This document shows positions 9,484 to 18,623 of a stretch of DNA of 64,000 nt, one piece after another. This DNA is from Leptolyngbya sp. PCC 7375 (GTDB lineage: Bacteria > Cyanobacteriota > Cyanobacteriia > Phormidesmidales > Phormidesmidaceae). Both the position numbers and the translations under genes were made by a program. Position 1 is the first letter of the stretch. Each line of letters begins with the position of its first letter. The notes under the pieces were generated by a model that had not been told where the DNA came from, ran no database searches, and worked only from the letters and a program-made list of their open reading frames with translations. The stretch covers positions 3,954,486-4,018,485 of the forward strand of contig NZ_JH993797.1 in NCBI RefSeq assembly GCF_000316115.1, written 5' to 3'.

Positions 9484-9986
9484 GGCCGTCTAGCCCTCGT
9501 AGATGTAGTGTGCCCGAGCCAATTAAGCGGGGAACAATCTGCAAAATTGGGAATTTTCTCCAAGCACAAATGTATACCTGATGAGCTAGACTGACGCACC
9601 CACATTTAGCGTAGAGTGACGCAGTTAAACCCCAAGTGACTCACATCAAGGTGACCTTAGGATCTACATCACTCAGTCAATCTATTCCCGATAAACAGCA
9701 TTTAAGATTACGCCGAGGGCTATATCTAACTAAATATCAACCACTGCTGATCACCTCGATCAGGATTAGTCCAGGTTTTTCAGTGGCACAATTTTATGGA
9801 AAATTTCCTGATAGATTCAGACATTAGGACAGCTTACGGCCTTAATCTTCGGGGCATTTGAGAACGCTCTCTGCCCGCCAGCAACAAAGCTAAGGGCCGT
9901 AAACATCACAAAAATTTCATTTGCATTAGCCACTTGATTACGCTTGCTTTATGGTCAGCCAGTTAGACTAGCTGACCATTCATGGA
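9484..9986. other. 503-bp intergenic region upstream of sigC
   Basis: No convincing gene. It should hold the sigC promoter and the 3' end of the helicase transcript. Two structured spots are visible: 9834-9902, where TTACGGCCTTA pairs imperfectly with TAAGGGCCGTAA around an inner GGGCA/TGCCC stem; and 9951-9979, a 9-bp stem (ATGGTCAGC / GCTGACCAT) just past the helicase stop codon without a clear U-tract. Either could be a weak terminator or a small RNA. A 63-codon plus-strand frame at 9636-9827 has no recognisable content. Confidence 0.5.
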
Positions 9987-12900
9987 TCAGCTTTCGTCAA
10001 TTACAGCTTTACGGTCAAGCAGCAGCAACTCACGTAATTGATCCGTATCCAGCTCAGTCAACCATTGCTCACCAGCACCAACGACTTGCTCTGCCAGAGC
10101 CTTTTTATTGTCAATCATGTCGTTGATGCGCTCCTCTAAAGTGCCGCTACACACAAATTTATGGACCTGCACATTGCGGGTTTGACCAATACGAAACGCC
10201 CGGTCAGTAGCCTGGTTTTCCACTGCTGGGTTCCACCAGCGGTCAAAGTGAAATACATGATTGGCACGAGTAAGGTTCAGACCAACACCACCGGCTTTTA
10301 GCGAAAGAATAAACAACTTGGGGCCATTGGGATCTTGCTGAAATCGATCCACCATTGCTTCACGAGACGGCTGAGAAGTGCCACCGTACAGGAATAAAGC
10401 CTCTTCCCCTAAGTAATCTTTTAGATGAGCCTGCAACAAAGTACCCCACTCAGCAAACTGGGTGAAGATGAGGGCACGATCGCCTTCTGAAATCACCTCT
10501 TCCAACATTTCATTCAGACGCTGGAGCTTAGCAGAACGACGCTGTTTCCCCAGAGATGCTTGTTTAAGATACTGGGCTGGATGGTTGCAGATTTGCTTTA
10601 GTTTGACTAGCAACCCCAGAATCATGCCCCGCCGCTTCACTCCATCAGCTTCATCAATATCAGCCAAGGCTTCATCTACAGCTTTTTGATAAAGCCTTGC
10701 TTGTTCAGCAGACAGGCCACAGAAAATGGTCATTTCCTGTTTTTCGGGCAGGTCTTGAATAATGCTGCGGTCGGTCTTGAGTCGTCTCAGAATAAACGGC
10801 TGCACCAATCCCCTAAGAGTCCGTAGCGAATCAGTATCCCCATACCGTTCAATCGGTGTGGCAAAACGCCGCTGAAAAAAGTTTTTGGGTCCCAGATAGT
10901 TCGGATTCAAGAAATCCATGATGGACCATAGCTCAGTGAGACGGTTTTCTACCGGAGTACCGGTCAGGGCAATGCGAAAATCACTTTCCAGCTCTCGTAC
11001 AGCCTTAGACTGCTTCGCATCAGAGTTTTTAATATTTTGGGCCTCATCGAGGACTAGCCCCTGCCATTCCACCCGCTTTAGCTCTTTGAGATCCCGATAT
11101 ACCAGGGTGTAACTAGTAATAATCAGGTTTGTTTTCTGAACTCGTTTGGCAAATGTGGCTCCTTTAGGTCGCTTATCACCGTGGTAAACCAATGTGGTCA
11201 GCTCTGGGCCAAACCGATGCACTTCGCGCTGCCAATTACTCAGTACTGATGTCGGGCATACCAACAGAATCGGTTTATTGAGAACGTCTTCTTGCTTGAG
11301 ACTAAGGAGAAAGGCAATGAGTTGAACGGTTTTACCCAAACCCATATCATCAGCCAAACAAGCGCCCAGGCCCCACTGCTCTAAAAATGACAACCAAGAT
11401 ACACCTCTTGCTTGATAAGGACGCAGCTTACCCTCAAATCCATCAGGTTCCTGCATTTCTTCAAGACTTTGGTTGCCGGTAGTCAGGGTCGTAATCAGCT
11501 CATCCAACTTGCCCGATGCTTCGAAGGCTACCACAGGCAACTTATCAATGAGCTGACCATCCCCACTACTAATACGCAATACTTCTTCGACGGAAAGCTT
11601 GTTTTTTGTTTGGCGACTGGTGAAGAAGGATTGAGCGGCTTTAACATCCTGAGGACGGAGTTCTACCCATTGACCATTAACTTCTACCAGAGGCGTCTGC
11701 TGGGCAATTAGCTGCTCAAATTCACTTTGGCTAACATTCTGGCCACCAATGGACAGTTGCCACTCAAAGTTGAGCAGACTTTGAAGCCCTAGGCGCTGCT
11801 GTTTACGGGAAGGTGCCATCGCCTTCACACTTAAACCTAAACGACTGGCACTCGCTTTTGTCGGGTCCACCAGATTGCCGGGCAAGGTCACCCCAAATCC
11901 ATTGTCTTGCAGGCGATTTGCCGTTGCCTTAATAAATTCGAACGCTTGAATCGGATCAAGGGTGCAGACACTCGGGCTAGGCTCACCCAAGGTTTGCTTA
12001 ATAGGTGCACATAGACGAGCAGCGCGTCCCAAACCAGCTAATAGTTTCTCTTGAGGAGATTCCACCGCACGCCCACGATAATCTAACTGATCAACGGGGT
12101 GCCGCCAGATTGTCTGGGCATCCAGGCAAAAGCTCTCATCATCCGAGGCTTCTAGACCATAGTGCAATGCCCAATTGAGTTCACCGCTGGGCGGAGGCAT
12201 CAGACGAAAGCCCACATGCAATGAATCTAGATCATCAGCCGCCACATTTTGCAGAGGGGCTGTCCAGGTATTCAGCGCTTCATTGAGACGCACCAGTCCA
12301 ACCGGAGTAGATTCAAAGCGCTTTTTCTTTTCTTGAGTTAAAGCTCCTACCCATTCCCGTAGCGGCAAATCTTTGCTGAGGGGAGCCGAAGTAGGTAAAG
12401 GTTGCGTTTGCGCCAGTTCGCGCACCTTAGCCGCTACTACATTACTGAGAAAGTCTTGCAGTAGCGGCAAGGGTGGCTCGGGGAAACCAATGGCAACCGG
12501 CATATCTGGTGGGTCCACAATGGCCGCTTTGGATTTCTTAGCCGTGGTTTTAGTTTTTTTAGCCGCAGTCGTTTTACGTGTCTGTGGATTGAGTGCTTGA
12601 TATAGTCGACAGACAAGGGGCATGCGATCAGCAAACTGACGCAGTCGAGCCTGATCAGTAGCACTGTTGAGTAGTAGCTGCCAAGTTGCGATCGCACCAC
12701 TACCATCCGCACTCACCATTGGTACAAATTTGCCCCGTGCCATCAGGTCAAGACTCCAGCGAATCATGTGAGACCAATAGCGCAAATCACCACCAATGAG
12801 ACCCGCTTCAGCTCCCAAAGGCAACCCAACCAAAAGTTGCAACGCCGCCACAGTAGGCAGCATGATCCCAGACACATGCCACGGATAAAGCAACACCTCA

Positions 12901-13187
12901 GACTCCTGAGATTGCCCACAGAGCTGAGGACAAAGCTGGGCATCTTCCATAACCGTTGGCACTGATAGCACTTGCTCGCGCCAACGCGACTGAAACCGCT
13001 CTGCCAACACGCTTAAATCCCAATGATTTGCCGTCGCCAGAAAAGCTTGAAATTCATCAGCACTTAAACAGTAAGGATGAGTCGCAATACTCCAACCATT
13101 GTCGGTAGGTTCTAGCCTACGCCATGTCTCCGCCCACACAAAAAAACGCTGCTGTGTCGGGAGCCAACTTCCATGAAGAATCGCCAT
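9987..13187 (-). CDS. SNF2-family DEAD/DEAH-box helicase-like ATPase
   Basis: A 1066-residue Swi2/Snf2 ATPase, a family that translocates on double-stranded DNA and remodels protein-DNA complexes (the bacterial model is RapA/HepA). The N-terminal ~560 residues are the bacterial SNF2 accessory region, with a lysine/alanine-rich linker near residues 208-222. Walker A is 'DDMGLGKT', the DEAD-box equivalent is 'LDEAQNIK', motif III is 'ALTGTPVENRL', and motifs V-VI are 'GGVGLNLT' and 'QATDRAFRIGQ'. ATG 13187 matches the family start 'MAILHGSW'; the TTG two codons upstream is less likely. No SWIM zinc finger is seen. The partner and target are unknown. Confidence 0.9.
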   Translation of the reverse strand: MAILHGSWLPTQQRFFVWAETWRRLEPTDNGWSIATHPYCLSADEFQAFLATANHWDLSVLAERFQSRWREQVLSVPTVMEDAQLCPQLCGQSQESEVLLYPWHVSGIMLPTVAALQLLVGLPLGAEAGLIGGDLRYWSHMIRWSLDLMARGKFVPMVSADGSGAIATWQLLLNSATDQARLRQFADRMPLVCRLYQALNPQTRKTTAAKKTKTTAKKSKAAIVDPPDMPVAIGFPEPPLPLLQDFLSNVVAAKVRELAQTQPLPTSAPLSKDLPLREWVGALTQEKKKRFESTPVGLVRLNEALNTWTAPLQNVAADDLDSLHVGFRLMPPPSGELNWALHYGLEASDDESFCLDAQTIWRHPVDQLDYRGRAVESPQEKLLAGLGRAARLCAPIKQTLGEPSPSVCTLDPIQAFEFIKATANRLQDNGFGVTLPGNLVDPTKASASRLGLSVKAMAPSRKQQRLGLQSLLNFEWQLSIGGQNVSQSEFEQLIAQQTPLVEVNGQWVELRPQDVKAAQSFFTSRQTKNKLSVEEVLRISSGDGQLIDKLPVVAFEASGKLDELITTLTTGNQSLEEMQEPDGFEGKLRPYQARGVSWLSFLEQWGLGACLADDMGLGKTVQLIAFLLSLKQEDVLNKPILLVCPTSVLSNWQREVHRFGPELTTLVYHGDKRPKGATFAKRVQKTNLIITSYTLVYRDLKELKRVEWQGLVLDEAQNIKNSDAKQSKAVRELESDFRIALTGTPVENRLTELWSIMDFLNPNYLGPKNFFQRRFATPIERYGDTDSLRTLRGLVQPFILRRLKTDRSIIQDLPEKQEMTIFCGLSAEQARLYQKAVDEALADIDEADGVKRRGMILGLLVKLKQICNHPAQYLKQASLGKQRRSAKLQRLNEMLEEVISEGDRALIFTQFAEWGTLLQAHLKDYLGEEALFLYGGTSQPSREAMVDRFQQDPNGPKLFILSLKAGGVGLNLTRANHVFHFDRWWNPAVENQATDRAFRIGQTRNVQVHKFVCSGTLEERINDMIDNKKALAEQVVGAGEQWLTELDTDQLRELLLLDRKAVIDES

Positions 13188-13269
13188 AATCAATGCTGCC
13201 TTCAGTACCGTCCAACATCCAGATAAAAAGGATTCAGAGTATATAGTTCGAGGATAGAATCATATCCAG

Positions 13270-14223
13270 CTACATCTCATATTTTTCATAAGCCGCCACA
13301 ATCCTCTGCACCATTGGATGGCGCACAACATCGGCCTTTGTTAATTCGGAAAACGCAATACCATTGACACCCTTGAGCACTTTCATAGCAACAGACAAAC
13401 CTGATTGCCGCTCACGCACCAAATCTGTTTGGGTAATATCACCAGTAACCACCATCCGCGACTTAAAACCCAAACGCGTTAGCACCATTTTCATCTGAGC
13501 TGGTGTCGTATTCTGAGCCTCATCTAAGATCACAAACGCATTACTCAATGTGCGCCCGCGCATATAAGCCAGGGGAGCAACTTCAATAATGCCCCGCTCC
13601 ATCAAACTCGGAATGCGCTCCGGGTCAATCAACTCATGCAAAGCATCATAAAGAGGACGCAAATAGGGATCTACCTTCTGCTGCAAGTCACCTGGCAAAA
13701 AACCTAAACTCTCCCCAGCTTCAACCGCAGGCCTAGTCAAAATCAGGCGCTCGAACTGCTGCTCAAGAATTGCCTGCACAGCAACCATAGCGGCCAAAAA
13801 TGTCTTCCCTGTACCGGCTGGCCCAGTACAAAAAATCAGGTCATTGGTGCGCAGGGAACTGACATACTTACGTTGACGGAAGGTTTTTGCTCGAATCGTT
13901 TCTCCGCGACGAGTCCGGGCAATTACATCCCCATGCAGCTGCCCAAGATCATCCTCTCGATGAGTATCCAACGCATGCACCGCAGTCATCACATCAGCCA
14001 CCGAGACCTCCTGTCCCTGAGACCAAATAGATTGCAGCGATGCCACTAAACGCTTAGAACGTTCAACTTGGCTTGGCGTCCCTGATATCAACAAAGTAGT
14101 GCCACGCATAACTAGCTTGGCTCCTGTTTGCTGAGATAGTCGTTTTACAGCGTCTTCCCGATATCCAGCCATCGCCATCGCTTGCTCGGCTGAATCAAAC
14201 TCAAACTCGAAGGCACCTTCCAT
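13270..14223 (-). CDS. PhoH family protein
   Basis: A 317-residue P-loop ATPase of the PhoH family, linked in bacteria to RNA metabolism, ribosome maturation and YbeY/YbeZ-type functions. It has an N-terminal KH-like RNA-binding segment (about residues 1-75), Walker A 'GPAGTGKT' near 135-142 and Walker B 'VILDEAQN' near 234-241. It is in a minus-strand cluster with the KH-domain gene and rpsP, an arrangement that supports an RNA-linked role. A 121-bp gap separates it from the KH gene. Confidence 0.9.
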   Translation of the reverse strand: MEGAFEFEFDSAEQAMAMAGYREDAVKRLSQQTGAKLVMRGTTLLISGTPSQVERSKRLVASLQSIWSQGQEVSVADVMTAVHALDTHREDDLGQLHGDVIARTRRGETIRAKTFRQRKYVSSLRTNDLIFCTGPAGTGKTFLAAMVAVQAILEQQFERLILTRPAVEAGESLGFLPGDLQQKVDPYLRPLYDALHELIDPERIPSLMERGIIEVAPLAYMRGRTLSNAFVILDEAQNTTPAQMKMVLTRLGFKSRMVVTGDITQTDLVRERQSGLSVAMKVLKGVNGIAFSELTKADVVRHPMVQRIVAAYEKYEM

Positions 14224-14344
14224 AAAACAGACAAACTGTGCCGCCCTAGATACCTAGCTCAAGCACCCAGCACCTGGACTTTGTACATTAACTATCGACG
14301 CTCGTAACCACAACTCAAAACCCGACCAAGCCTAGACATTTCAG

Positions 14345-14749
14345 CTAAGCATCATCTTGACTTTGACTGCGCCTGGGTGATCTACCAGTCCCTGGTCGAC
14401 CACCACCGCCACGGCGCGGGCGACCACCACCTCGACCACCTCTTGGACGAGCCCGATCATGACCACCACTCGAATCTTGAGATGATTCGCCGTAGACGTC
14501 TAAATGCACTGAACAATTGTGCAATGCACCGGTCGCTTTCAAAACCTTACGAATTGCTTGAATGTTACGACCACCACGTCCAAAAACTCGACCTTTGTCT
14601 TCACTGTCAAAAGCAACTCGAATCCAAAGACGTTGACCGCCTGACAACGATTCAAAGTCCAATCTCAACGCATCAGGAGACTCTAGAAAGGGAGTTACTA
14701 AAAATCGCACTAAGGCTTCAAAATCAGGCACATCGTCACCCTCTAACAT
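14345..14749 (-). CDS. khpA: KH-domain RNA-binding protein (KhpA type) with an RGG-rich tail
   Basis: A small RNA-binding protein with a single KH domain. The central 'EDKGRVFGRGGRNIQAIR' holds the GxxG-type loop that grips RNA. The last ~40 residues are unusual: Arg/Gly-rich with several RGG/RPRGG repeats, then a short serine/acidic end. Bacterial KhpA proteins usually stop soon after the KH domain. ATG 14749 gives 134 residues and places the start a normal distance before 'LVRFLVTPFLES'; a GTG at 14773 would add eight residues. It sits between rpsP and phoH, as in many cyanobacteria. The gene symbol is assigned by family resemblance. Confidence 0.85.
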   Translation of the reverse strand: MLEGDDVPDFEALVRFLVTPFLESPDALRLDFESLSGGQRLWIRVAFDSEDKGRVFGRGGRNIQAIRKVLKATGALHNCSVHLDVYGESSQDSSGGHDRARPRGGRGGGRPRRGGGGRPGTGRSPRRSQSQDDA

Positions 14750-14856
14750 CCAGTAGCAAGCATAGGAGTACACACATCAAGAAATCGATTTCAGCAGGAA
14801 GCTTAACAATAAGCTCTCAGACCAAGCATCAAGTTCTAGAACCACGGACATTAAAA

Positions 14857-15105
14857 CTAAGCCTTAAGCTGCTCGTACACGTTAGCCTTTTCAAGAATAC
14901 GTTGCACAGTTTTTGTGGGCTGCGCACCTTCCTTCAAACGTTTAAGAATAGCAGGAACTTCTAAACGGGTCTCATCAGTTCGAGGGTTGTAAAAACCTAG
15001 CTCCTCTAGAGGGCGACCATCACGGCGATCTCGGCTATTCATAGCCACAATCCGATAGCTCACCTCACGCTTTTTGCCGTAACGCTTCAGTCGCAATTTG
15101 ATCAT
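14857..15105 (-). CDS. rpsP: 30S ribosomal protein S16
   Basis: An 82-residue small-subunit protein that helps fold 16S rRNA. The start 'MIKLRLKRYGKKREVSYRIVA' and the internal 'GRPLEELGFYNPRTDE' are diagnostic, and the length is typical of cyanobacterial and chloroplast S16. It is the first gene of the rpsP-khpA-phoH minus-strand cluster. The ATG at 15105 is the only sensible start. Confidence 0.97.
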   Translation of the reverse strand: MIKLRLKRYGKKREVSYRIVAMNSRDRRDGRPLEELGFYNPRTDETRLEVPAILKRLKEGAQPTKTVQRILEKANVYEQLKA

Positions 15106-15432
15106 AATTTTGTTGAAACTGTTCTGTCCGAAAATTTACACAAAGCCTAGCTGAGCGCAGCACATCTATTCAAAAGTGCTTGAGTGCGAAGTCTTTCATG
15201 GCTTTATCAAAGAGCCAAAAAAAGGCGCACTCACCCAGAGCACCTAATTCTATCACCACAAAGCCAGCATCGCACTGACAAAGTGTCAACAAGCTCTGCT
15301 AACACTCAAAATAACCTTAGCTAACCTGGCTTGTGAAGAATTGAATTCGTAGAGCTATTTCGTAGAGCTATGTTGTGTCAGTGTGAAAACTTCGAGTTCA
15401 CAGACGACAACTCCCAGCTAAAAACACGCTGA
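15106..15432. other. 327-bp intergenic region between psbN and rpsP
   Basis: It should contain the rpsP promoter and the psbN 3' end. The only structure I can point to is a perfect 13-bp tandem repeat, TTCGTAGAGCTAT, at 15346-15358 and 15359-15371. I see no tRNA, no recognised small RNA and no convincing ORF. Confidence 0.5.
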
Positions 15433-15564
15433 CTAATCTTCATGATCGTCAAATGGATCAGCAAGCTGCTTAGACGGTGGTCCAAATGCTGTGTATATGG
15501 CAAGTCCCGTAAAGGCGATGACGATAGCGCCAACTGAAATAATAAGAACTGTTGCAGAATCCAT
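15433..15564 (-). CDS. psbN: photosystem II assembly protein PsbN
   Basis: A 43-residue single-span thylakoid protein starting 'MDSATVLIISVGAIVIAFTG' and ending in the conserved 'FGPPSKQL.DPF.DHED' pattern. PsbN is not a stable PSII subunit; in plants it is needed for assembly and repair of the reaction centre. The membrane segment covers residues 5-24. It is encoded opposite psbH, 76 bases away from its start, the order conserved in cyanobacteria and chloroplasts. Confidence 0.95.
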   Translation of the reverse strand: MDSATVLIISVGAIVIAFTGLAIYTAFGPPSKQLADPFDDHED

Positions 15565-15640
15565 AGGATCTTTTAAGACGTAGAGGATGTAAAATCTATG
15601 ATATTACAGAATATAAAGTGACCTTAAGGTACTTACGCCC

Positions 15641-15844
15641 ATGGCACAGCAAACTCGGTTGGGAAACCTACTCAAACCTTTGAACTCTGAATACGGTAAA
15701 GTTACCCCCGGCTGGGGTACTACTCCTTTGATGGGAGTATTTATGGCGCTTTTCCTTGTCTTCTTATTGATCATTCTGCAGCTTTACAACAGTTCAATTC
15801 AAATTCAGGGAGTTGATGTTGATTGGCGTGGTTTGAGCTTCTAA
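15641..15844 (+). CDS. psbH: photosystem II subunit PsbH
   Basis: A 67-residue single-span subunit next to CP47, needed for stable PSII and QB-site function. The start 'MAQQTRLGNLLKPLNSEYGK', the 'VTPGWGTTPLMG' segment and a membrane helix at about residues 28-48 are diagnostic. The short cyanobacterial N-terminus lacks the plant phosphorylation extension. It is divergent from psbN and followed by tatA and pth on the same strand. Confidence 0.97.
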   Translation: MAQQTRLGNLLKPLNSEYGKVTPGWGTTPLMGVFMALFLVFLLIILQLYNSSIQIQGVDVDWRGLSF

Positions 15845-16059
15845 ATCAGTTTCATCAGTGCGCTTTCTCTCATAAAAATTTTGGGGAAGCGCGTAAAAGC
15901 GCATAAAAACTGTTTGAGGGGGGTGGGTTTCTTAACCTGTCCCCTTTGCTAGTAGTGTGTCAGTAGTTCATCGATCAGCGCCATGACTATCAAGTTAGCG
16001 GTGATTTTAGGTGATGTAATAGTCTGGAGCAGTCAACATCAGCGAGAGGTTTATCGGCA

Positions 16060-16377
16060 ATGAATATTTTTGGCATTGGTTTGCCAGAGATGGCTCTGAT
16101 TATGATGGTGGCCCTATTAGTTTTCGGCCCCAAAAAGCTTCCTGAGATTGGTCGTAGCCTCGGAAAAGCCCTTAAAGGGTTTCAAGATGCTTCCAAAGAA
16201 TTTGAAGACGAGTTCAAAAAAGAATCTGCCCGCATAGAAAAAACAGTTGCTGAACCGATGAAAGCAACTTTAGAAAAATCAGAACCTAAGGCATTAAAGC
16301 CAGAGCCTGAATCTTCCGACGAAAATCAGGTCAATGACTCTACTGCGAGCAACATCACCACCGATGGGCCAGCTTAG
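16060..16377 (+). CDS. tatA: twin-arginine translocase subunit TatA/E family
   Basis: A 105-residue protein that forms the oligomeric pore element of the Tat pathway, which exports folded proteins across thylakoid and plasma membranes. It has a short N-terminal membrane helix (about residues 4-20), the 'FGPKKLPEIGRSLG' hinge and amphipathic helix, then a charged disordered tail from about residue 45. The phenylalanine-glycine hinge and the absence of TatB-specific features favour TatA. It lies 215 bp after psbH and 115 bp before pth. Confidence 0.92.
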   Translation: MNIFGIGLPEMALIMMVALLVFGPKKLPEIGRSLGKALKGFQDASKEFEDEFKKESARIEKTVAEPMKATLEKSEPKALKPEPESSDENQVNDSTASNITTDGPA

Positions 16378-16492
16378 TTGTATGTGTTCTGGGTGCAGGT
16401 TAAGAGTCAAAAATAATTATTTTACCTAGTTCACGTCTTGCCTTCAGCCTATGAATGCGAAGCGTAAGTAACCGAAAGTTTTAAGTAATAGG

Positions 16493-17122
16493 ATGGTAAC
16501 GACAAACGCCGCAGCGCCACCAACACCGAAACTATTAGTGGGGCTAGGTAACCCAGGGCAAAAATATGACCGCACTCGCCATAATATTGGCTTTGAAGTG
16601 ATAGATAGCCTGGCTAAGAGTTGGTCCATAAAGCTTACCGAAAACAAACGCTTCCAGGGACACTTTGGAGAAACTCGTTCCAACTCTGGCGAGCGCTTGA
16701 TTTTACTCAAACCCACCACATACATGAACCGTTCTGGACAATCGGTACGGGCTGTTTTTGATTGGTACAAACTACTGCCAAGTGAAGTGCTGGTGATTTA
16801 CGACGATATGGATTTGCCCATTGGCAGATTACGCTTGCGCCTTTCGGGCTCGGCAGGTGGTCATAATGGCATGAAATCAATCATTTCCCACCTAGGCACT
16901 CAGGATTTTCCTCGACTTCGATTGGGTATTAGTCGGACCGACACTTCAGACAAACAAGCTAATAGAGCTGTCGTTAGTCATGTACTAGGTAAATTTGCTC
17001 CGGATGAACGTAAGGTTATCGATGCAGCTATTACTCTTGCTGATGACGCAGTAGAGTTTAGTTTACGCAAAGGGATTGAGCGTGCCATGAGTCTTTACAA
17101 TGGGCGAGAAGCTGTCGTTTAG
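16493..17122 (+). CDS. pth: peptidyl-tRNA hydrolase
   Basis: A 209-residue enzyme that releases peptides from prematurely dissociated peptidyl-tRNAs. The signature 'LVGLGNPGQKYDRTRHNIGF' contains the catalytic histidine. The 'LLKPTTYMNRSGQ' (with the key asparagine), 'YDDMDLPIG' and 'GSAGGHNGMKSI' motifs are all intact. Length is normal with about 12 extra N-terminal residues. It is in the psbH-tatA-pth gene order seen in related cyanobacteria. Confidence 0.97.
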   Translation: MVTTNAAAPPTPKLLVGLGNPGQKYDRTRHNIGFEVIDSLAKSWSIKLTENKRFQGHFGETRSNSGERLILLKPTTYMNRSGQSVRAVFDWYKLLPSEVLVIYDDMDLPIGRLRLRLSGSAGGHNGMKSIISHLGTQDFPRLRLGISRTDTSDKQANRAVVSHVLGKFAPDERKVIDAAITLADDAVEFSLRKGIERAMSLYNGREAVV

Positions 17123-17187
17123 CACGATTAAACACATCTGTTCTGATCATCAACATTAGGTATTAAGGTCCTGTAGCTGTAGTAGCC

Positions 17188-17844
17188 GTGACCAAGGTAA
17201 AAAATAAACAAGTAACCCCGAAGGTATTAGCTGTTTTAAATGGTAAGGGTGGAGTAGGTAAAACAACTACTGCTGTTAATCTAGCTGCGATTTTTGCAGA
17301 AGATCGGCGAGTTTTGCTGATCGATAGTGACCTCCAGCGTTCTGCTACCTGGTGGCTAGAGCGAGTACACCAAGTATTTGACTTCTCCCACGCAACTGAT
17401 GTCAAGATGCTGGAAAAGCTGAAGTCTCTTGATGAATATGAACTGATTGTAGTTGATACTCCTCCAGCGCTACACTCTAAGTCCTTAGGTGCTGTGTTAA
17501 CGGTGGCAGACTATTTACTACTGCCTACACCACCGGCACCGATGGATGTGACAGCCTTAATTACAACTGTCAAAACTATTGTTCAACCGTCTGGGGTCTT
17601 TCATCGGGTATTGCTGACAAAGGTTGATTCCCGTAGTTTAAAAGAAGCGCAAGAGGCTCAAGCCATGCTGGAGAAGTTGGATATTTCGGCTTTTCAAACA
17701 TACATACGGACGTACAAAGCCCATGAGCGGGCTGCCATGGAAGGTTGCGCTATTAGTCAATGGAAGGGGCCTAATGCTCAAGAAGCGCAGGCCGACTATT
17801 ACCGAGTTGCTGCTGAAGTCCTAAGAGACTGGAAAAGATTATGA
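17188..17844 (+). CDS. ParA/MinD-type ATPase, candidate McdA
   Basis: A 218-residue Walker-type partition ATPase. The deviant Walker A 'KGGVGKTT' spans residues 20-27, including the signature lysine. It is followed by 'LLIDSDLQRSATWW' (Walker A') and 'ELIVVDTPPAL' (Walker B). It starts at a GTG. The next gene overlaps its stop by 4 bases and encodes a coiled-coil protein, so the two make an obligate-looking pair. No chromosome-type ParB gene or parS-like repeat is nearby. The pairing, and the partner's tryptophan at the extreme C-terminus, match descriptions of type 2 McdAB, which spaces carboxysomes over the nucleoid. Plasmid-like or other cargo partitioning remains possible. Confidence 0.8.
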   Translation: MTKVKNKQVTPKVLAVLNGKGGVGKTTTAVNLAAIFAEDRRVLLIDSDLQRSATWWLERVHQVFDFSHATDVKMLEKLKSLDEYELIVVDTPPALHSKSLGAVLTVADYLLLPTPPAPMDVTALITTVKTIVQPSGVFHRVLLTKVDSRSLKEAQEAQAMLEKLDISAFQTYIRTYKAHERAAMEGCAISQWKGPNAQEAQADYYRVAAEVLRDWKRL

Positions 17845-18506
17845 CTAAAAAACGCATTGCCGACCTACTAAAAGAAGAAGTCGATAAATCCAACGATGCT
17901 GAACAAACTCCAGCACCCACTCCCGCTCAGGATAGTCAGCCCTCTAAAGTAGGTAACGGAGGAACTGCCGAAACTGCCTCTGGTACAAGTCGGACTAGAA
18001 AACGGACCAATAAAACATCAACAGCTTCAAAACAGACGACTGCGAAAAAGGCCACTACCAAACAGACCACGACCGAAGCCAGCAACACAGCTGATCTGAA
18101 AAAGCAAATCGCCGACTTAAAAACTTCTCTCAAACAAGCTCAGGAACAAATCTCTGGGCTACAAGACGATATCAAAACTCACCAAACTCGTATATTCGAA
18201 CTTAAGGATGAGTTAGAAACCTCACAAAAAGTTGCAGCAGATAAATCGGAAGCACTAACAAAAGTTACTGAAGAGCTGGAAACGGCCAAAGAAACAATCC
18301 GAAAAATCACGGCTCAACAAGAGGAAGCGGCTCAACAAGAGGATACTCCGACGAAAGTCATTCACGGTGCCGATTTAGCGGTCAACCGTCATACTTTGAG
18401 TTTGAGAAATCGCCCCAGCAGTTACAAAGCGATTCCAGAATATGCCATCCAGCGTGGCGAACATAATAGTATGCTCTCCGACGATGACATTGGTTGGGTT
18501 GATTAG
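17841..18506 (+). CDS. coiled-coil partner of the ParA ATPase, candidate McdB
   Basis: A 221-residue protein whose start overlaps the ParA stop (ATGA). It has three parts: a disordered, charged region rich in Thr/Lys/Ala/Gln (residues 1-85); a long coiled coil (about 86-165, with 'ADLKKQIADLKTSLKQAQEQ'-type heptads); and a conserved-looking C-terminal segment (about 180-221) ending with tryptophan 219, two residues before the stop. McdB proteins are described as disordered, coiled-coil, phase-separating adaptors with an invariant tryptophan in their last few residues, which this protein has. There is no helix-turn-helix, so it is not a standard ParB. The function is inferred, not shown. Confidence 0.6.
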   Translation: MTKKRIADLLKEEVDKSNDAEQTPAPTPAQDSQPSKVGNGGTAETASGTSRTRKRTNKTSTASKQTTAKKATTKQTTTEASNTADLKKQIADLKTSLKQAQEQISGLQDDIKTHQTRIFELKDELETSQKVAADKSEALTKVTEELETAKETIRKITAQQEEAAQQEDTPTKVIHGADLAVNRHTLSLRNRPSSYKAIPEYAIQRGEHNSMLSDDDIGWVD

Positions 18507-18623
18507 GGCCATTAAAATCCACTGAATAAATTCTCGTAGCGTTTCTTTACAGTTGAATAACAGGTTGATAAATCATCAACCACGTCCCCTACTCTGAGAA
18601 GAAATTGTGCAGAGGTATGGTTT

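Noticed and set aside
14377..14964. A 195-codon plus-strand frame rich in His and Asp
   Set aside because: It is antisense to the KH and rpsP genes and its odd composition is the complement of the RGG-coding repeats.
17188..18506. A plasmid or chromosome ParAB partition locus
   Set aside because: The second protein lacks a helix-turn-helix or ParB motifs and no parS-like palindromes are nearby.
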